Of a stretch of DNA of 12,333 nt, positions 1 through 7,080 are shown one piece after another. A model generated the notes under the pieces. It saw only the letters and a program-made list of their open reading frames with translations. It ran no database searches and was not told the DNA's origin. The translations under genes and the position numbers were made by a program. Within the stretch, counting starts at the first letter, position 1. Every line of letters begins with the position of its first letter. Origin of the DNA: Chloroflexota bacterium (GTDB lineage Bacteria > Chloroflexota > Anaerolineae > Promineifilales > Promineifilaceae); NCBI GenBank assembly GCA_024223125.1, contig JAAEOP010000113.1, positions 1-12,333 of the forward strand, written 5' to 3'.

Positions 1-390
1 ATCAAATTGGGCGGCAATATTATTACCAACCAGTTCTGGCGGCGGATCCTCATCGTAAAATTCAACCAGCGGGCCATCTCCAAAACCTGTCTCCCCATGA
101 CAAAGGGCGCAATGAAGGCCATACAATTGTTCGCCCCGCACCAACGAAACGTCATCAGCCGGTACCGGGTTTGTAGGCAGCGTGTCTAGCACAATATCTT
201 TGCCTTGTATGGGTACGGCCCCCTCCGGCGGCAGCAGACGCGGCCCTTCCTGGTAATTTGTGGTAGGATGATCGGCCATGTCTGTGGGAACATTTATTTT
301 GATTATTTGATAGGTGAACAACAGCCCTATTGTAAAAGGCAGGATTAATAAGGCAATAATTGTCCAGGCACGTTTTGCTTGCCGGCTCAT
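1..390 (-). CDS. actE: ActE-like membrane-anchored monoheme cytochrome c, C-terminus cut by window edge
   Basis: This is a partial gene: the first 130 codons are present and the frame runs open off the left edge. The start ATG at 390 has an AGAGGA ribosome site seven bases upstream and overlaps the stop of the preceding DUF3341 gene by four bases (ATGA), so translation is probably coupled. Residues about 9-30 form one hydrophobic segment, either a membrane anchor or an uncleaved signal. A class I cytochrome c start follows, with the heme site CALCH (C94, C97, H98) and the typical GEtGfGDGP continuation. Any distal methionine would lie outside the window. Position directly after actD and the monoheme type fit ActE, the periplasmic cytochrome subunit of alternative complex III that passes electrons onward. 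The call as a membrane-bound cytochrome c is strong; the exact subunit letter rests on context. Confidence 0.85.
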   Translation of the reverse strand, partial: MSRQAKRAWTIIALLILPFTIGLLFTYQIIKINVPTDMADHPTTNYQEGPRLLPPEGAVPIQGKDIVLDTLPTNPVPADDVSLVRGEQLYGLHCALCHGETGFGDGPLVEFYDEDPPPELVGNNIAAQFD

Positions 391-914
391 AATATCATCC
401 TCTCTGGACGGTGGATATCTTCACCTTTGTGGGCTTCCAGGGTGTCGGTTACGGCCGTTTCCAACTCTTCCGGTACATCACGCAGCAAAACAGCCAGATA
501 GCCGCTGGTCACACGTTTGTCGTATATTTTCTTCTCAAAACTAGGGACGCCCATTTCCCATAAGACACCCAAAAATGTTGCCACAATTGTAGCCATCATT
601 GTAAATACGTAGGTGATAACGGCCGCTGGCGGTCCGCCAGATAAGGGATGCCCACCCACATTAAGTGGGTACAAATTTGGCGTCACCACCGATAAAAACA
701 GCCCTATTGCCAAACCGGTTAAGGCCCCGCCCAACACAATATAAGGCAGCCGAATCCAGTGATGCTGCCGCCCTAACGCTTGTTCTGGATATGGAATCCC
801 GGTGATGACTGTCACATTCTCATCGGGAATGCCCAATTTATGAACAGCGTCAATCGCATCGGCCGTGTCCGTAGATTTCTGAAACAGTCCCATTAACATA
901 ATCGCTTCACTCAT
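387..914 (-). CDS. actD: ActD, DUF3341 membrane subunit of alternative complex III
   Basis: This 175-residue protein has a soluble N-terminal alpha/beta part (residues 1-50, with the family-typical GLFQKSTDTADAI start), then two membrane segments at about 57-77 and 98-118, and a soluble C-terminal tail. That is the usual size and layout of DUF3341/ActD, a subunit with no cofactor motif that packs against the NrfD-like ActC in alternative complex III. It lies 67 bases after actC and overlaps actE by four bases. The ribosome site is weak: only GGAT lies near the ATG, and a small CCGTT/AACGG dyad sits at 923-935. Internal ATGs at codons 6 and 8 have no better site, so the first ATG is kept. DUF3341 is the best marker separating ACIII from other NrfD-containing complexes such as Psr or Qrc. 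Confidence 0.9.
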   Translation of the reverse strand: MSEAIMLMGLFQKSTDTADAIDAVHKLGIPDENVTVITGIPYPEQALGRQHHWIRLPYIVLGGALTGLAIGLFLSVVTPNLYPLNVGGHPLSGGPPAAVITYVFTMMATIVATFLGVLWEMGVPSFEKKIYDKRVTSGYLAVLLRDVPEELETAVTDTLEAHKGEDIHRPERMIL

Positions 915-958
915 AAGAATATCCGTTGATAACGGTTGGTTGACGGTGACTCATTACT

Positions 959-986
959 ACTAACCACCATCCACTAACCACCTACT
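959..986. repeat. Four degenerate heptamers after the actC stop
   Basis: Read on the plus strand, the units are ACTAACC, ACCATCC, ACTAACC and ACCTACT in exact 7-base phase. The ten-base word ACTAACCACC recurs at 959 and 973. The run covers the actC stop codon (982-984) and fills part of the actC-actD spacer. Confidence 0.6.
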
Positions 987-2421
987 CAATGTCTGCTGCC
1001 GTCGGCACCAACAACCGCCCAATCCGCCGCAGAGAATAACGCAGCCGTCCTTCCTTAATTTCCCACACAGGCACATAAGGAATAATGCGCGAGAACAATA
1101 GATAGGCCAGCATAAAGCCGGCAAACGTCATGGCGACCACGCTGATTTCTACCCAGGTGGGTGTGTAATGTCCCCAGCGGAACGGCAAATAATTGCGCGT
1201 CAGGTTGCCCACCACAATCAGGTAACGTTCAATGAACATGCCCACATTTACCATGATGGCTAACATGAGTAAAAGGGCTGGATTGGTGCGTACCCGCTTA
1301 AAGGCCAAGAAGAAGATGGGAACCAGATTACAAAACATCATGACATAAAAGAGGGGAGCCATTGGACCATATAGCTCATCGTGTAACAGTTCGGTAACAA
1401 CAGGCATATTGCTATACCACTCGACAATGAACCCGGCAAACCAGATGTACAGCCAGGTTAACCCGGCCACCATCACCAGTTTGCCTAGATTGTTGAAATG
1501 TTCAGCCCGTAAATATTTTTGCAAACCCATGCCCTTACGCACCACAATTAAAATGGCTGCCAACGCCGACAGCCCGGAATAAACGGCCCCAATAATGAAG
1601 AAGGGGGCGAAGATAGTGCTGTTCCAGCGAGGCTGCACCGTCACGGCAAAGTCCCAAGAGACAATGGAGTGGACAGACAGGAAAACGGGAATGATGACGA
1701 CGGAGAAGATACTTAGGGCGCGCACTAATTTGTGCCAACCCGATTCTGTGCCCCGCCAGCCCAACGCCAGGATGCGATACAGTTTATACCGCCAGCCGCT
1801 TGTATTATCTCGTGCCATAGCCATGTCGGGAATGAGCGCCAGGTAAAGATAGAGGCTGGAACCAACGAGGTAGGTGAAGATGGCTACCATATCCCACATG
1901 AGCGGCGATTGAAAATTAGGCCACAGATGACGGTTATTGGGGTAGGGAATCATCCAATACACTTTCCAAATACGGCCGACATGAATCAATGGAAACAACC
2001 CAGCCATCAACAAAGCAAAAGCAGTCATCGCTTCGGCGCCGCGGGTAATCGGCCGTCTCCAATCTGCCTTAAAAATACGTAACACGGCCGAAATCATTGT
2101 ACCCGCGTGGCTGATGCCCACCCAAAAGACAAAAGTAGCAATATACATTCCCCAGTAGACAGGATTGTTAATGCCAGCGACGCCAAAGCCCCAGCGAATC
2201 TGGTAAGCCCAGGCGTACAGTCCCCAGCCAAATATTGCCAGGAGCAGGACAAACACAATATAGAAACGGGGACCGGTGCGGGACATCGGTTCCAGAATAT
2301 CCTGGTTTATTTCGGCGTCGGTTGTTTCTTGCAACAGCAGTAAGCCCCGAAATTCTTCAGGGATATAGGCTGTTTCTTCACGGCCGTCGTCCGGTTCAGG
2401 AATTGAGGTTGCTTCAGACAT
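982..2421 (-). CDS. actC: ActC, NrfD/PsrC-family integral membrane quinol-interacting subunit
   Basis: This 479-residue polytopic protein has about ten hydrophobic helices after an acidic cytoplasmic N-terminus of about 50 residues. Family marks are visible: the SHAGT stretch with H105, the WRRPITRGAE loop (about 121-130), GLFPLIHVGR with H147, and QSPLMWD with D177. These regions line the quinol site and proposed proton path in ActC/NrfD proteins. The expected role is menaquinol or ubiquinol oxidation in the membrane, with electrons passed to the iron-sulfur subunit next door. The length matches ActC and ActF paralogs and exceeds short NrfD proteins (about 300-400 residues). The ATG has a strong AAAGGAGG site eight bases upstream, inside the end of actB2, and the two genes overlap by eight bases. 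ActC and ActF are hard to tell apart; the position after actB2 favours ActC. Confidence 0.92.
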   Translation of the reverse strand: MSEATSIPEPDDGREETAYIPEEFRGLLLLQETTDAEINQDILEPMSRTGPRFYIVFVLLLAIFGWGLYAWAYQIRWGFGVAGINNPVYWGMYIATFVFWVGISHAGTMISAVLRIFKADWRRPITRGAEAMTAFALLMAGLFPLIHVGRIWKVYWMIPYPNNRHLWPNFQSPLMWDMVAIFTYLVGSSLYLYLALIPDMAMARDNTSGWRYKLYRILALGWRGTESGWHKLVRALSIFSVVIIPVFLSVHSIVSWDFAVTVQPRWNSTIFAPFFIIGAVYSGLSALAAILIVVRKGMGLQKYLRAEHFNNLGKLVMVAGLTWLYIWFAGFIVEWYSNMPVVTELLHDELYGPMAPLFYVMMFCNLVPIFFLAFKRVRTNPALLLMLAIMVNVGMFIERYLIVVGNLTRNYLPFRWGHYTPTWVEISVVAMTFAGFMLAYLLFSRIIPYVPVWEIKEGRLRYSLRRIGRLLVPTAADIE

Positions 2422-3211
2422 TCGTTTCGCCTCCTTTCAAATAAATAACGGCCGGTTTTGTGCCCAAATTGTCTAATACCTGGAATGAGCGGCGGCTGCG
2501 GGCTAATTTGCTGACCTCGCTTTCTAGGTCGTTCAAATCGCCGAACAGCAGCGCGCCTGGGGCACAAGTTTGCACACAGGCGGGTAATATCTCGCCATCG
2601 GCAACCTCGCGCCCCTCTGCCTTTGCATCTTCCTCTACCCGACGGATGCGCTGCACACAAAAGGTACATTTCTCCATAATACCTCGGGTGCGAACTGTCA
2701 CATCAGGGTTCAACTGTTCCGTTAACGGTTCGGGGAACTTGGGATCAAACCAGTTATAGACGCGCGTTTTATAGGGACAAGCGCTGCCGCAAAAGCGCGT
2801 CCCAATGCAGCGATTGTAAATTTGCCCATTCAACCCCTCTTCGCTGTGATAGGTGGCGTAAACGGGGCAGACTGGCTCGCAGGGGGCTTCGGTGCATTGT
2901 TGGCAAAATATGGGGCGAAAACGGGCTTTGATGTTGGGGTATTCCCCTTCCCAATACCGTTCAATTCGTATCCAGTGTAGCCAACGGCCGTAAGCCACTT
3001 CTTCCTCGCCCACCACCGGCACATTATTTTCGGCATGACAGCTAACCACACATGCCTGACAGCCGGTGCAGCGGTCTAAATCTACAACCATTGCCCAGCG
3101 GTGGCCTGTTGTTTCCTCTTCATGGGAGGGCTGGACACTGTTTTGTGGTTGGTTGCCAGCCTTCGCCAATGCGGCTAATGATTTACGTAAGCCTTTCTCT
3201 ACCTTCGCCAT
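2414..3211 (-). CDS. actB2: ActB2, ferredoxin-like subunit with four iron-sulfur cluster motifs
   Basis: This 265-residue protein belongs to the DmsB/PsrB/NrfC family of electron-transfer subunits. Four cysteine groups are visible: C48-C51-C54-C58 (CTGCQACVVSC); C103-C106-C111-C115; C135-C141-C145 (CIGTRFCGSAC); and a late group with CTFC and CVQTC. As in family members, they combine in crossed pairs to hold up to four cubane-type clusters, one of which is [3Fe-4S] in studied ACIII. It would wire ActB1 to the quinol subunit ActC. In several known ACIII systems this part is fused to the C-terminus of ActB; here it is a separate gene whose start lies 29 bases inside the end of actB1. A GGAGAG site stands five bases before the ATG. 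It has no signal peptide of its own, so export would have to ride on the Tat signal of ActB1. Confidence 0.93.
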   Translation of the reverse strand: MAKVEKGLRKSLAALAKAGNQPQNSVQPSHEEETTGHRWAMVVDLDRCTGCQACVVSCHAENNVPVVGEEEVAYGRWLHWIRIERYWEGEYPNIKARFRPIFCQQCTEAPCEPVCPVYATYHSEEGLNGQIYNRCIGTRFCGSACPYKTRVYNWFDPKFPEPLTEQLNPDVTVRTRGIMEKCTFCVQRIRRVEEDAKAEGREVADGEILPACVQTCAPGALLFGDLNDLESEVSKLARSRRSFQVLDNLGTKPAVIYLKGGETNV

Positions 3212-5408
3212 CCAAACTCTCCATACGGGCTAAATGATGTGTCTGGCCCGCGCGTTCAATCCGCACGCGAGTGGCTCCCCAAGCCAGCGTGCCCGTTTCT
3301 GTATCTGTTGCCGTTCCCAGTAAATCTACAGGATTGCTGCCCCGGTCTTTGGCGTAACGGCCGTAACTAGAATGACCTTCACCCACTGGCACAGCGACGA
3401 CATCCGGCCGTATACCAGGGTAAACCACAACAATCGCTTCCATTTCTCCATGCAGCGAGGTTATTGTCACCACATCATTATCTGTGACACCCAATTTGTG
3501 GGCTGTTTCCGGGTTTAGCTCTACCCATGTGTTCCAGGCGGCCGTTGTCATTGGATCTGGCATCTCTTGTAACCAGGGTAAATTTGCGCCGCGGCCGTCG
3601 CTCAGAGCCATGCTGGGGTAGGGGTAAAACATAAACGGAAATTCACGAGCAGGGCCATCAAACGTAGGCCCGGCGGCCGAAAGCGGCTCATTCTCAAATC
3701 CCACCGGTTCTGGTTCGATGGGTAGTTCTCTGTCTGCCCACCAGCCGCCAAACTGCCGCCACGCCGCCCAAAACTCACCAGCCGACTTCGTGCCATACGG
3801 GCTGAGGCTGGAACCAAACAACGTGCCCGACATATCTTCAAGAAACAACATCTCGTCACCCCAGGGAACTGCCTCGGCGACCGCGCCGCCCATCGCTTCG
3901 GCCAATGCCAAAATAACACTGGTGGTGGAACGGGTATCGTAAACGGGCAGGACAACTGGCTGTTGGCTGCTGACGGCCGGTCTATCTGTGCCCGGCGACG
4001 CAACCTGGTAGCCCCAACTTTCCAGTTCCGTGTGGTCTGGCAGCGTCAGGTCAGATTGAATGACCGTTTCATTGACGAAGGGGCTAAAAGAGACGACGGT
4101 GGGCACGTTGACTAATGCTTCTTTGAATCCGGCCGTTTCTGGCAGTTCAAAAACAGGATTGGCTCCATGAACCAGCAGCAGATCCACATCCCCCGCTTCC
4201 ATCCGTTCGATAACCTCTTGTACCTGGGCAAATGAATTGGGAGGCGGGGCCGTTCCAAAGGCGTCTGAGGGGGCGGGAGAAGACAAGTACACGCCGCCGC
4301 GCCGTCCTAAGCGGCTGAGAACCAGATTGAGCGCCTGGATGGCTACGGTGCTGTTGTAACCATTTGTCTGGCTGCTAAGATAACCGCCTGGAATAACGAT
4401 GGGACGGTCGGCCGTTGCCAAAATATTTGCCATGCGGTGCAGTGTCTCTACAGAAACGCCGCTGGCATTGGCAATGGTTTCTACATCTACACCTTGATAG
4501 AAGTCGGCGTATGTTTGCCCAAATGTGCCCACATTGCCTAAACGTTCGGCCACAATAATGCGACCCAAAGCCAGAGCCACAAGTCCGTCCATGCCTGGAC
4601 GCAGCGGAACCCATTCATCGGCGGAAGCGGCCGTAGCTGAAAGACGCGGCTCAAATTGCACAAAAAAGCCCCGCCCGCCCGACTGCCCACGAAAGTTGCC
4701 ATAAGCGCGGCTGTAGGCCACGGGCGACTGCCATGTTTCCAGGAAGTTGGCTCCGAATGAAAAAAGAACATCGGCGTTGGCAATATCGTAAACAGGCAGT
4801 TGGTCAAAACCAAAGAGGGTTTCTGCGGCCGCGGCGGCCGTTGTTCGTCCAGTCATGGCAGTGAGTAGATCGTATTGCACAGGAGGGGGCGCGCCAATGG
4901 CGGCTAACCAACTACTGACCAGATAGTAGAGATGGTCGGACATTTGCCCGCCCCAAAAGACGATCTTGGACGGGTCGGCCGTTTCTACTTTTTCCAATAA
5001 TTGTTCCAACCCGTCTGTCCATTGGATAGGGGTAAATTGTTCCGAACCGCGTGGGTTTTGGACGACGGCGTTTTGCAATCTATCCGGGTTGTATAAGGCT
5101 TGTAAACTGGCATGGCCCCGGGCGCACAACTTCCCCTGGTTTAAGGGGTAGAGGGGATTGCCTTCTATTTTCTTGGCGCGGCCGTTTGTTGTGCGCACAA
5201 TAATGCCGCAGCCGGCCGCACATTGGCGGCAAGTGGAAGCAAACCAACTGCTTCCACCCGGCAGCAATTCTTCCGGCGGCCGCGTGTATGGCGTTAATTC
5301 CCGGCCAAACTCGCGTGCGGCCGTAGGTAAAACAGTAGCGGCAGCGCCAACAACGGCCGTGCCCCCGGCTAATCTCAAAAAAGCTCGACGTGACAATTTT
5401 CCTTTCAT
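3183..5408 (-). CDS. actB1: ActB1, Tat-exported molybdopterin-oxidoreductase-like subunit
   Basis: This 741-residue protein starts with a twin-arginine signal (SRRAFLRL at residues 6-13, then a hydrophobic run to about 31). Next is an N-terminal cluster region with C60-x2-C63-x3-C67-x27-C95, the classic [4Fe-4S] pattern of the DMSO reductase superfamily. The middle is a diverged molybdopterin-oxidoreductase fold (GGQMSDHLYYLV, FGANFLETW, VHGANPVFELPE). The end, from about residue 610, is a dinucleotide-binding-like domain with PVGEGHSSYGRYAKDRGSNP, the form seen in ActB. In studied ACIII this subunit carries no molybdenum and is structural. It starts 39 bases after actA, with only a weak GGA ribosome signal, and overlaps actB2 by 29 bases. 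CGGCCG occurs 17 times inside it. The kept cysteine quartet is worth checking against other ActB1 proteins. Confidence 0.9.
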   Translation of the reverse strand: MKGKLSRRAFLRLAGGTAVVGAAATVLPTAAREFGRELTPYTRPPEELLPGGSSWFASTCRQCAAGCGIIVRTTNGRAKKIEGNPLYPLNQGKLCARGHASLQALYNPDRLQNAVVQNPRGSEQFTPIQWTDGLEQLLEKVETADPSKIVFWGGQMSDHLYYLVSSWLAAIGAPPPVQYDLLTAMTGRTTAAAAAETLFGFDQLPVYDIANADVLFSFGANFLETWQSPVAYSRAYGNFRGQSGGRGFFVQFEPRLSATAASADEWVPLRPGMDGLVALALGRIIVAERLGNVGTFGQTYADFYQGVDVETIANASGVSVETLHRMANILATADRPIVIPGGYLSSQTNGYNSTVAIQALNLVLSRLGRRGGVYLSSPAPSDAFGTAPPPNSFAQVQEVIERMEAGDVDLLLVHGANPVFELPETAGFKEALVNVPTVVSFSPFVNETVIQSDLTLPDHTELESWGYQVASPGTDRPAVSSQQPVVLPVYDTRSTTSVILALAEAMGGAVAEAVPWGDEMLFLEDMSGTLFGSSLSPYGTKSAGEFWAAWRQFGGWWADRELPIEPEPVGFENEPLSAAGPTFDGPAREFPFMFYPYPSMALSDGRGANLPWLQEMPDPMTTAAWNTWVELNPETAHKLGVTDNDVVTITSLHGEMEAIVVVYPGIRPDVVAVPVGEGHSSYGRYAKDRGSNPVDLLGTATDTETGTLAWGATRVRIERAGQTHHLARMESLDGEGRERLT

Positions 5409-5426
5409 AAAAATAATCCATTGCCT

Positions 5427-5453
5427 ACTTGTACACTTGCAAACTTGCTACTT
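5427..5453. repeat. Degenerate 8-base tandem repeat in the actA-actB1 spacer
   Basis: ACTT recurs at 5427, 5435, 5443 and 5450 on the plus strand, within units ACTTGTAC, ACTTGCAA and ACTTGCT. The run includes the stop codon and last codon of actA. It resembles the heptamer runs at 959-986 and 9987-10021 in style but has a different word and phase. Confidence 0.55.
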
Positions 5454-5981
5454 ATGACAAACCAAACAATCCCACAAATGCGGCACTTCTTCGGCCGGCT
5501 GCTGTTCATGACAATCCAGACACCAGCCCATATCCATTTCCACATAAGGTTGGGCGGTATCCATTTCGCTCACATTCCCATGACAGGTTTCGCAGCTTTC
5601 TCCGGCCGCCAGATGGGGCTGGTGGGTAAAGTAGACAAAATCTGGCTGATCGTTTACGCGCTGCCAGGGGATAGTTTTTCCATGTTCCCATAGTTCCGTT
5701 AATTGCTGTACGCCGGGGTCTTCGGTGGCGATTGATTGGTGGCAGCCCATACATTTTTGCATAGAAGGGATGGTGGCCATGGGGCCGCGTGTAGCGTCGG
5801 AATGACAATAGAGACATTCAACGCCTGCGCTTACATGGCTGCGATGGCTGTAGGGAAAAGGCTGGTCTACCTGGGCGCGTACCGACCGCTGGCTAAGAAA
5901 CCCGCCTGCCAGCAAAATAGCGACCGCCAACACAATCAGCATCCCAATCCAGATACGCCTTTCGGGGTTGTTTTCAGGCAT
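5448..5981 (-). CDS. actA: ActA, membrane-anchored pentaheme cytochrome c
   Basis: This 177-residue protein has an N-terminal hydrophobic helix (about 10-29) and five CxxCH heme sites: C56/H60, C77/H81, C130/H134, C154/H158 and C172/H176. The last one lies two residues before the end. Extra histidines at SHRSH and THQPH are probable distal ligands, giving bis-histidine hemes as in class III / cytochrome c7-like proteins. Five hemes, this size and a single anchor match ActA, the periplasmic cytochrome of alternative complex III that receives electrons from the iron-sulfur subunit. The ATG has an AAGGAG site five bases upstream that overlaps the stop of the TPR gene, so the two are probably co-translated. 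An independent reading as NrfH/NapC is less likely because of the heme count and the neighbours. Confidence 0.93.
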   Translation of the reverse strand: MPENNPERRIWIGMLIVLAVAILLAGGFLSQRSVRAQVDQPFPYSHRSHVSAGVECLYCHSDATRGPMATIPSMQKCMGCHQSIATEDPGVQQLTELWEHGKTIPWQRVNDQPDFVYFTHQPHLAAGESCETCHGNVSEMDTAQPYVEMDMGWCLDCHEQQPAEEVPHLWDCLVCHK

Positions 5982-5990
5982 ACATACTCC

Positions 5991-6878
5991 TTAATCACCA
6001 ATATAATCCGATTCCTGATAATCTTTCAGTGATTCCAATAAAGCTTCGGCCTGGTGACGGCCGTAATCATCATCCGGGTCGGCTAGTTCCATATAAAAAA
6101 CCAGGTCAGTGGCCGCCAATTCCAATTCGTTCAATTCCATGTAGGCGACGGCGCGGTTAAAGTAGGGAGCGGCCGTGTCGGGAGATAACTCAATCGCCTG
6201 ATTAAAGTCGGCCAACGCATCTTCTGGCTGCCCCATCTCAATAAACAACACCCCTCGATTAAAGTAAGCGGCAATGAGCGAGGGGTCATGTTCGATGGCA
6301 AAATTAAAATCTTCCATCGCTAGTTCCGGTTCGCCCATATTCAAATACGCCTGCCCGCGATTGATGTAAGTGGGGATATGGTCTGGCGACAGTTGAATTG
6401 CTTTGTTGAAATCATCTAATGCGGTGGCTGGACGGCCGGAGCTGACGTAAGTTGTCGCCCGCGCGGCATATAGTTCGGGCATATGCTGGTCGGCGGCAAT
6501 GCCGTCTTCAAAATCGGCCAGCGCTTTTTCCAAATCTCCGGTTTCGGCAAAAATCAGGCCGCGATAGTAGTATGCTTCGGCCGCGCCGGCCGGGTCTGTG
6601 GCAATGGCAATGCCTAACGCTTCCAATGCACCATCCGTATCGCCGCTACGGGCGCGGGTCAGGGCCAGGGACACAAAGTCGTTGGTAGGGGTATCGGAAA
6701 CGGCCGCTGCGGCCGTTTCCGTTGTTGTCGTTGTTGTTTCTGCGGTCGTGGATGTTTGACGGCCGTTGAACCACAAGATGCCGCTAAGAATCAATAAAAA
6801 AGCGCCAAGTGCAATCAACAGCCAATGCCAGTTGCCGTCTAGTGGGAATTTCTTTTCAGGTAAAGCTGTGTGTTTCAT
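5991..6878 (-). CDS. Membrane-anchored tetratricopeptide repeat protein
   Basis: This 295-residue protein has a short positively charged start, one membrane helix (about 18-38), a Thr/Ala-rich linker (about 41-62) and then about six TPR units to residue 280. Repeats of the form AYxxRGxxxxxxGxxxxALxDFxxAIxxxP are clear. It has no catalytic or heme motif. TPR arrays bind other proteins, so a role in assembling or docking the cytochromes is plausible, but that is inference from position only. Its stop lies nine bases before actA and carries the actA ribosome site, which ties it to the ACIII operon. Upstream, GAGGTGA stands three to four bases before the ATG, a slightly short spacing. It is not a known ACIII subunit, and no gene symbol is justified. 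Confidence 0.9.
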   Translation of the reverse strand: MKHTALPEKKFPLDGNWHWLLIALGAFLLILSGILWFNGRQTSTTAETTTTTTETAAAAVSDTPTNDFVSLALTRARSGDTDGALEALGIAIATDPAGAAEAYYYRGLIFAETGDLEKALADFEDGIAADQHMPELYAARATTYVSSGRPATALDDFNKAIQLSPDHIPTYINRGQAYLNMGEPELAMEDFNFAIEHDPSLIAAYFNRGVLFIEMGQPEDALADFNQAIELSPDTAAPYFNRAVAYMELNELELAATDLVFYMELADPDDDYGRHQAEALLESLKDYQESDYIGD

Positions 6879-6920
6879 TATTCACCTCATCAAAAAGGAT
6901 AATGAATTGTGAATTCAGAT

Positions 6921-6950
6921 TGGCGGCAATCGTCCGCGTGATTGCCGCCA
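6921..6950 (-). repeat. Perfect 11-base-pair hairpin upstream of the TPR gene
   Basis: TGGCGGCAATC at 6921-6931 pairs perfectly with GATTGCCGCCA at 6940-6950 around an eight-base loop. On the coding strand a run of six T lies before the hairpin, not after it, so it does not have the order of an intrinsic terminator for these genes. It may be a processing site, an RNA stabiliser or part of a repeat family. Confidence 0.65.
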
Positions 6951-6973
6951 CAAAAAACCTGATAGGTTAAAGA

Positions 6974-7073
6974 TTTGTAACTGTACAGGTGCGACGCACT
7001 TTTCCCAGAGTAATGTCAATGCCGCTACTCTTTGCAAGTGCGTCGCACCTCTGGAAGCTGACATAGTTACAAA
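6974..7073. repeat. 100-base nested inverted repeat, candidate REP/MITE-like element
   Basis: Three pairs of arms are nested around one centre. The outer arms are TTTGTAACT (6974-6982) with AGTTACAAA (7065-7073). The middle arms are AGGTGCGACGCACTT (6987-7001) with AAGTGCGTCGCACCT (7036-7050), a perfect 15-base match. The inner arms are AGAGTA (7007-7012) with TACTCT (7026-7031). Each middle arm is itself a small palindrome (GTGCG-A-CGCAC). The whole could fold into one long stem, in RNA or as extruded DNA. It begins just beyond the stop of the dodecaheme gene. Size and nesting are what a short mobile repeat would show, but only a genome-wide search can tell. Confidence 0.75.
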
Positions 7074-7080
7074 GATTTAT

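Larger units (their letters stand above)
6879..7080. other. Spacer dense in inverted repeats between the TPR and dodecaheme genes
   Basis: This 202-base spacer holds no credible gene. In order from the left it contains the ribosome site of the TPR gene (6882-6888), a perfect 11-base hairpin (6921-6950), a small dyad AACCT-GAT-AGGTT (6956-6968) and a large nested inverted repeat (6974-7073) ending seven bases before the stop of the dodecaheme gene. In the transcript these would fold one after another in the 3' region of the dodecaheme gene and the 5' region of the TPR gene. None is followed by a clear T-run in the direction of transcription. Confidence 0.7.

Noticed and set aside
1595..2343. 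Plus-strand open frames opposite actC
   Set aside because: They are mirror frames of a strongly supported membrane protein, lack ribosome sites and have no domain-like sequence. The same holds for other plus-strand frames opposite the cytochrome and actB genes.
3183..5408. ActB1 as an active molybdenum enzyme (formate dehydrogenase or nitrate reductase)
   Set aside because: Neighbours and the C-terminal GEGHSSYGRYAKDRG stretch fit ACIII ActB1, and no molybdenum-ligand context typical of formate or nitrate enzymes is visible.
982..5981. Qrc, Psr or Nrf complex instead of ACIII
   Set aside because: A DUF3341 protein, a long ten-helix NrfD protein, a pentaheme ActA and a trailing monoheme cytochrome together are specific to ACIII.
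6921..6950. Intrinsic terminator after the dodecaheme gene
   Set aside because: In the direction of transcription the T-run precedes the hairpin instead of following it, and on the plus strand A-rich sequence follows.
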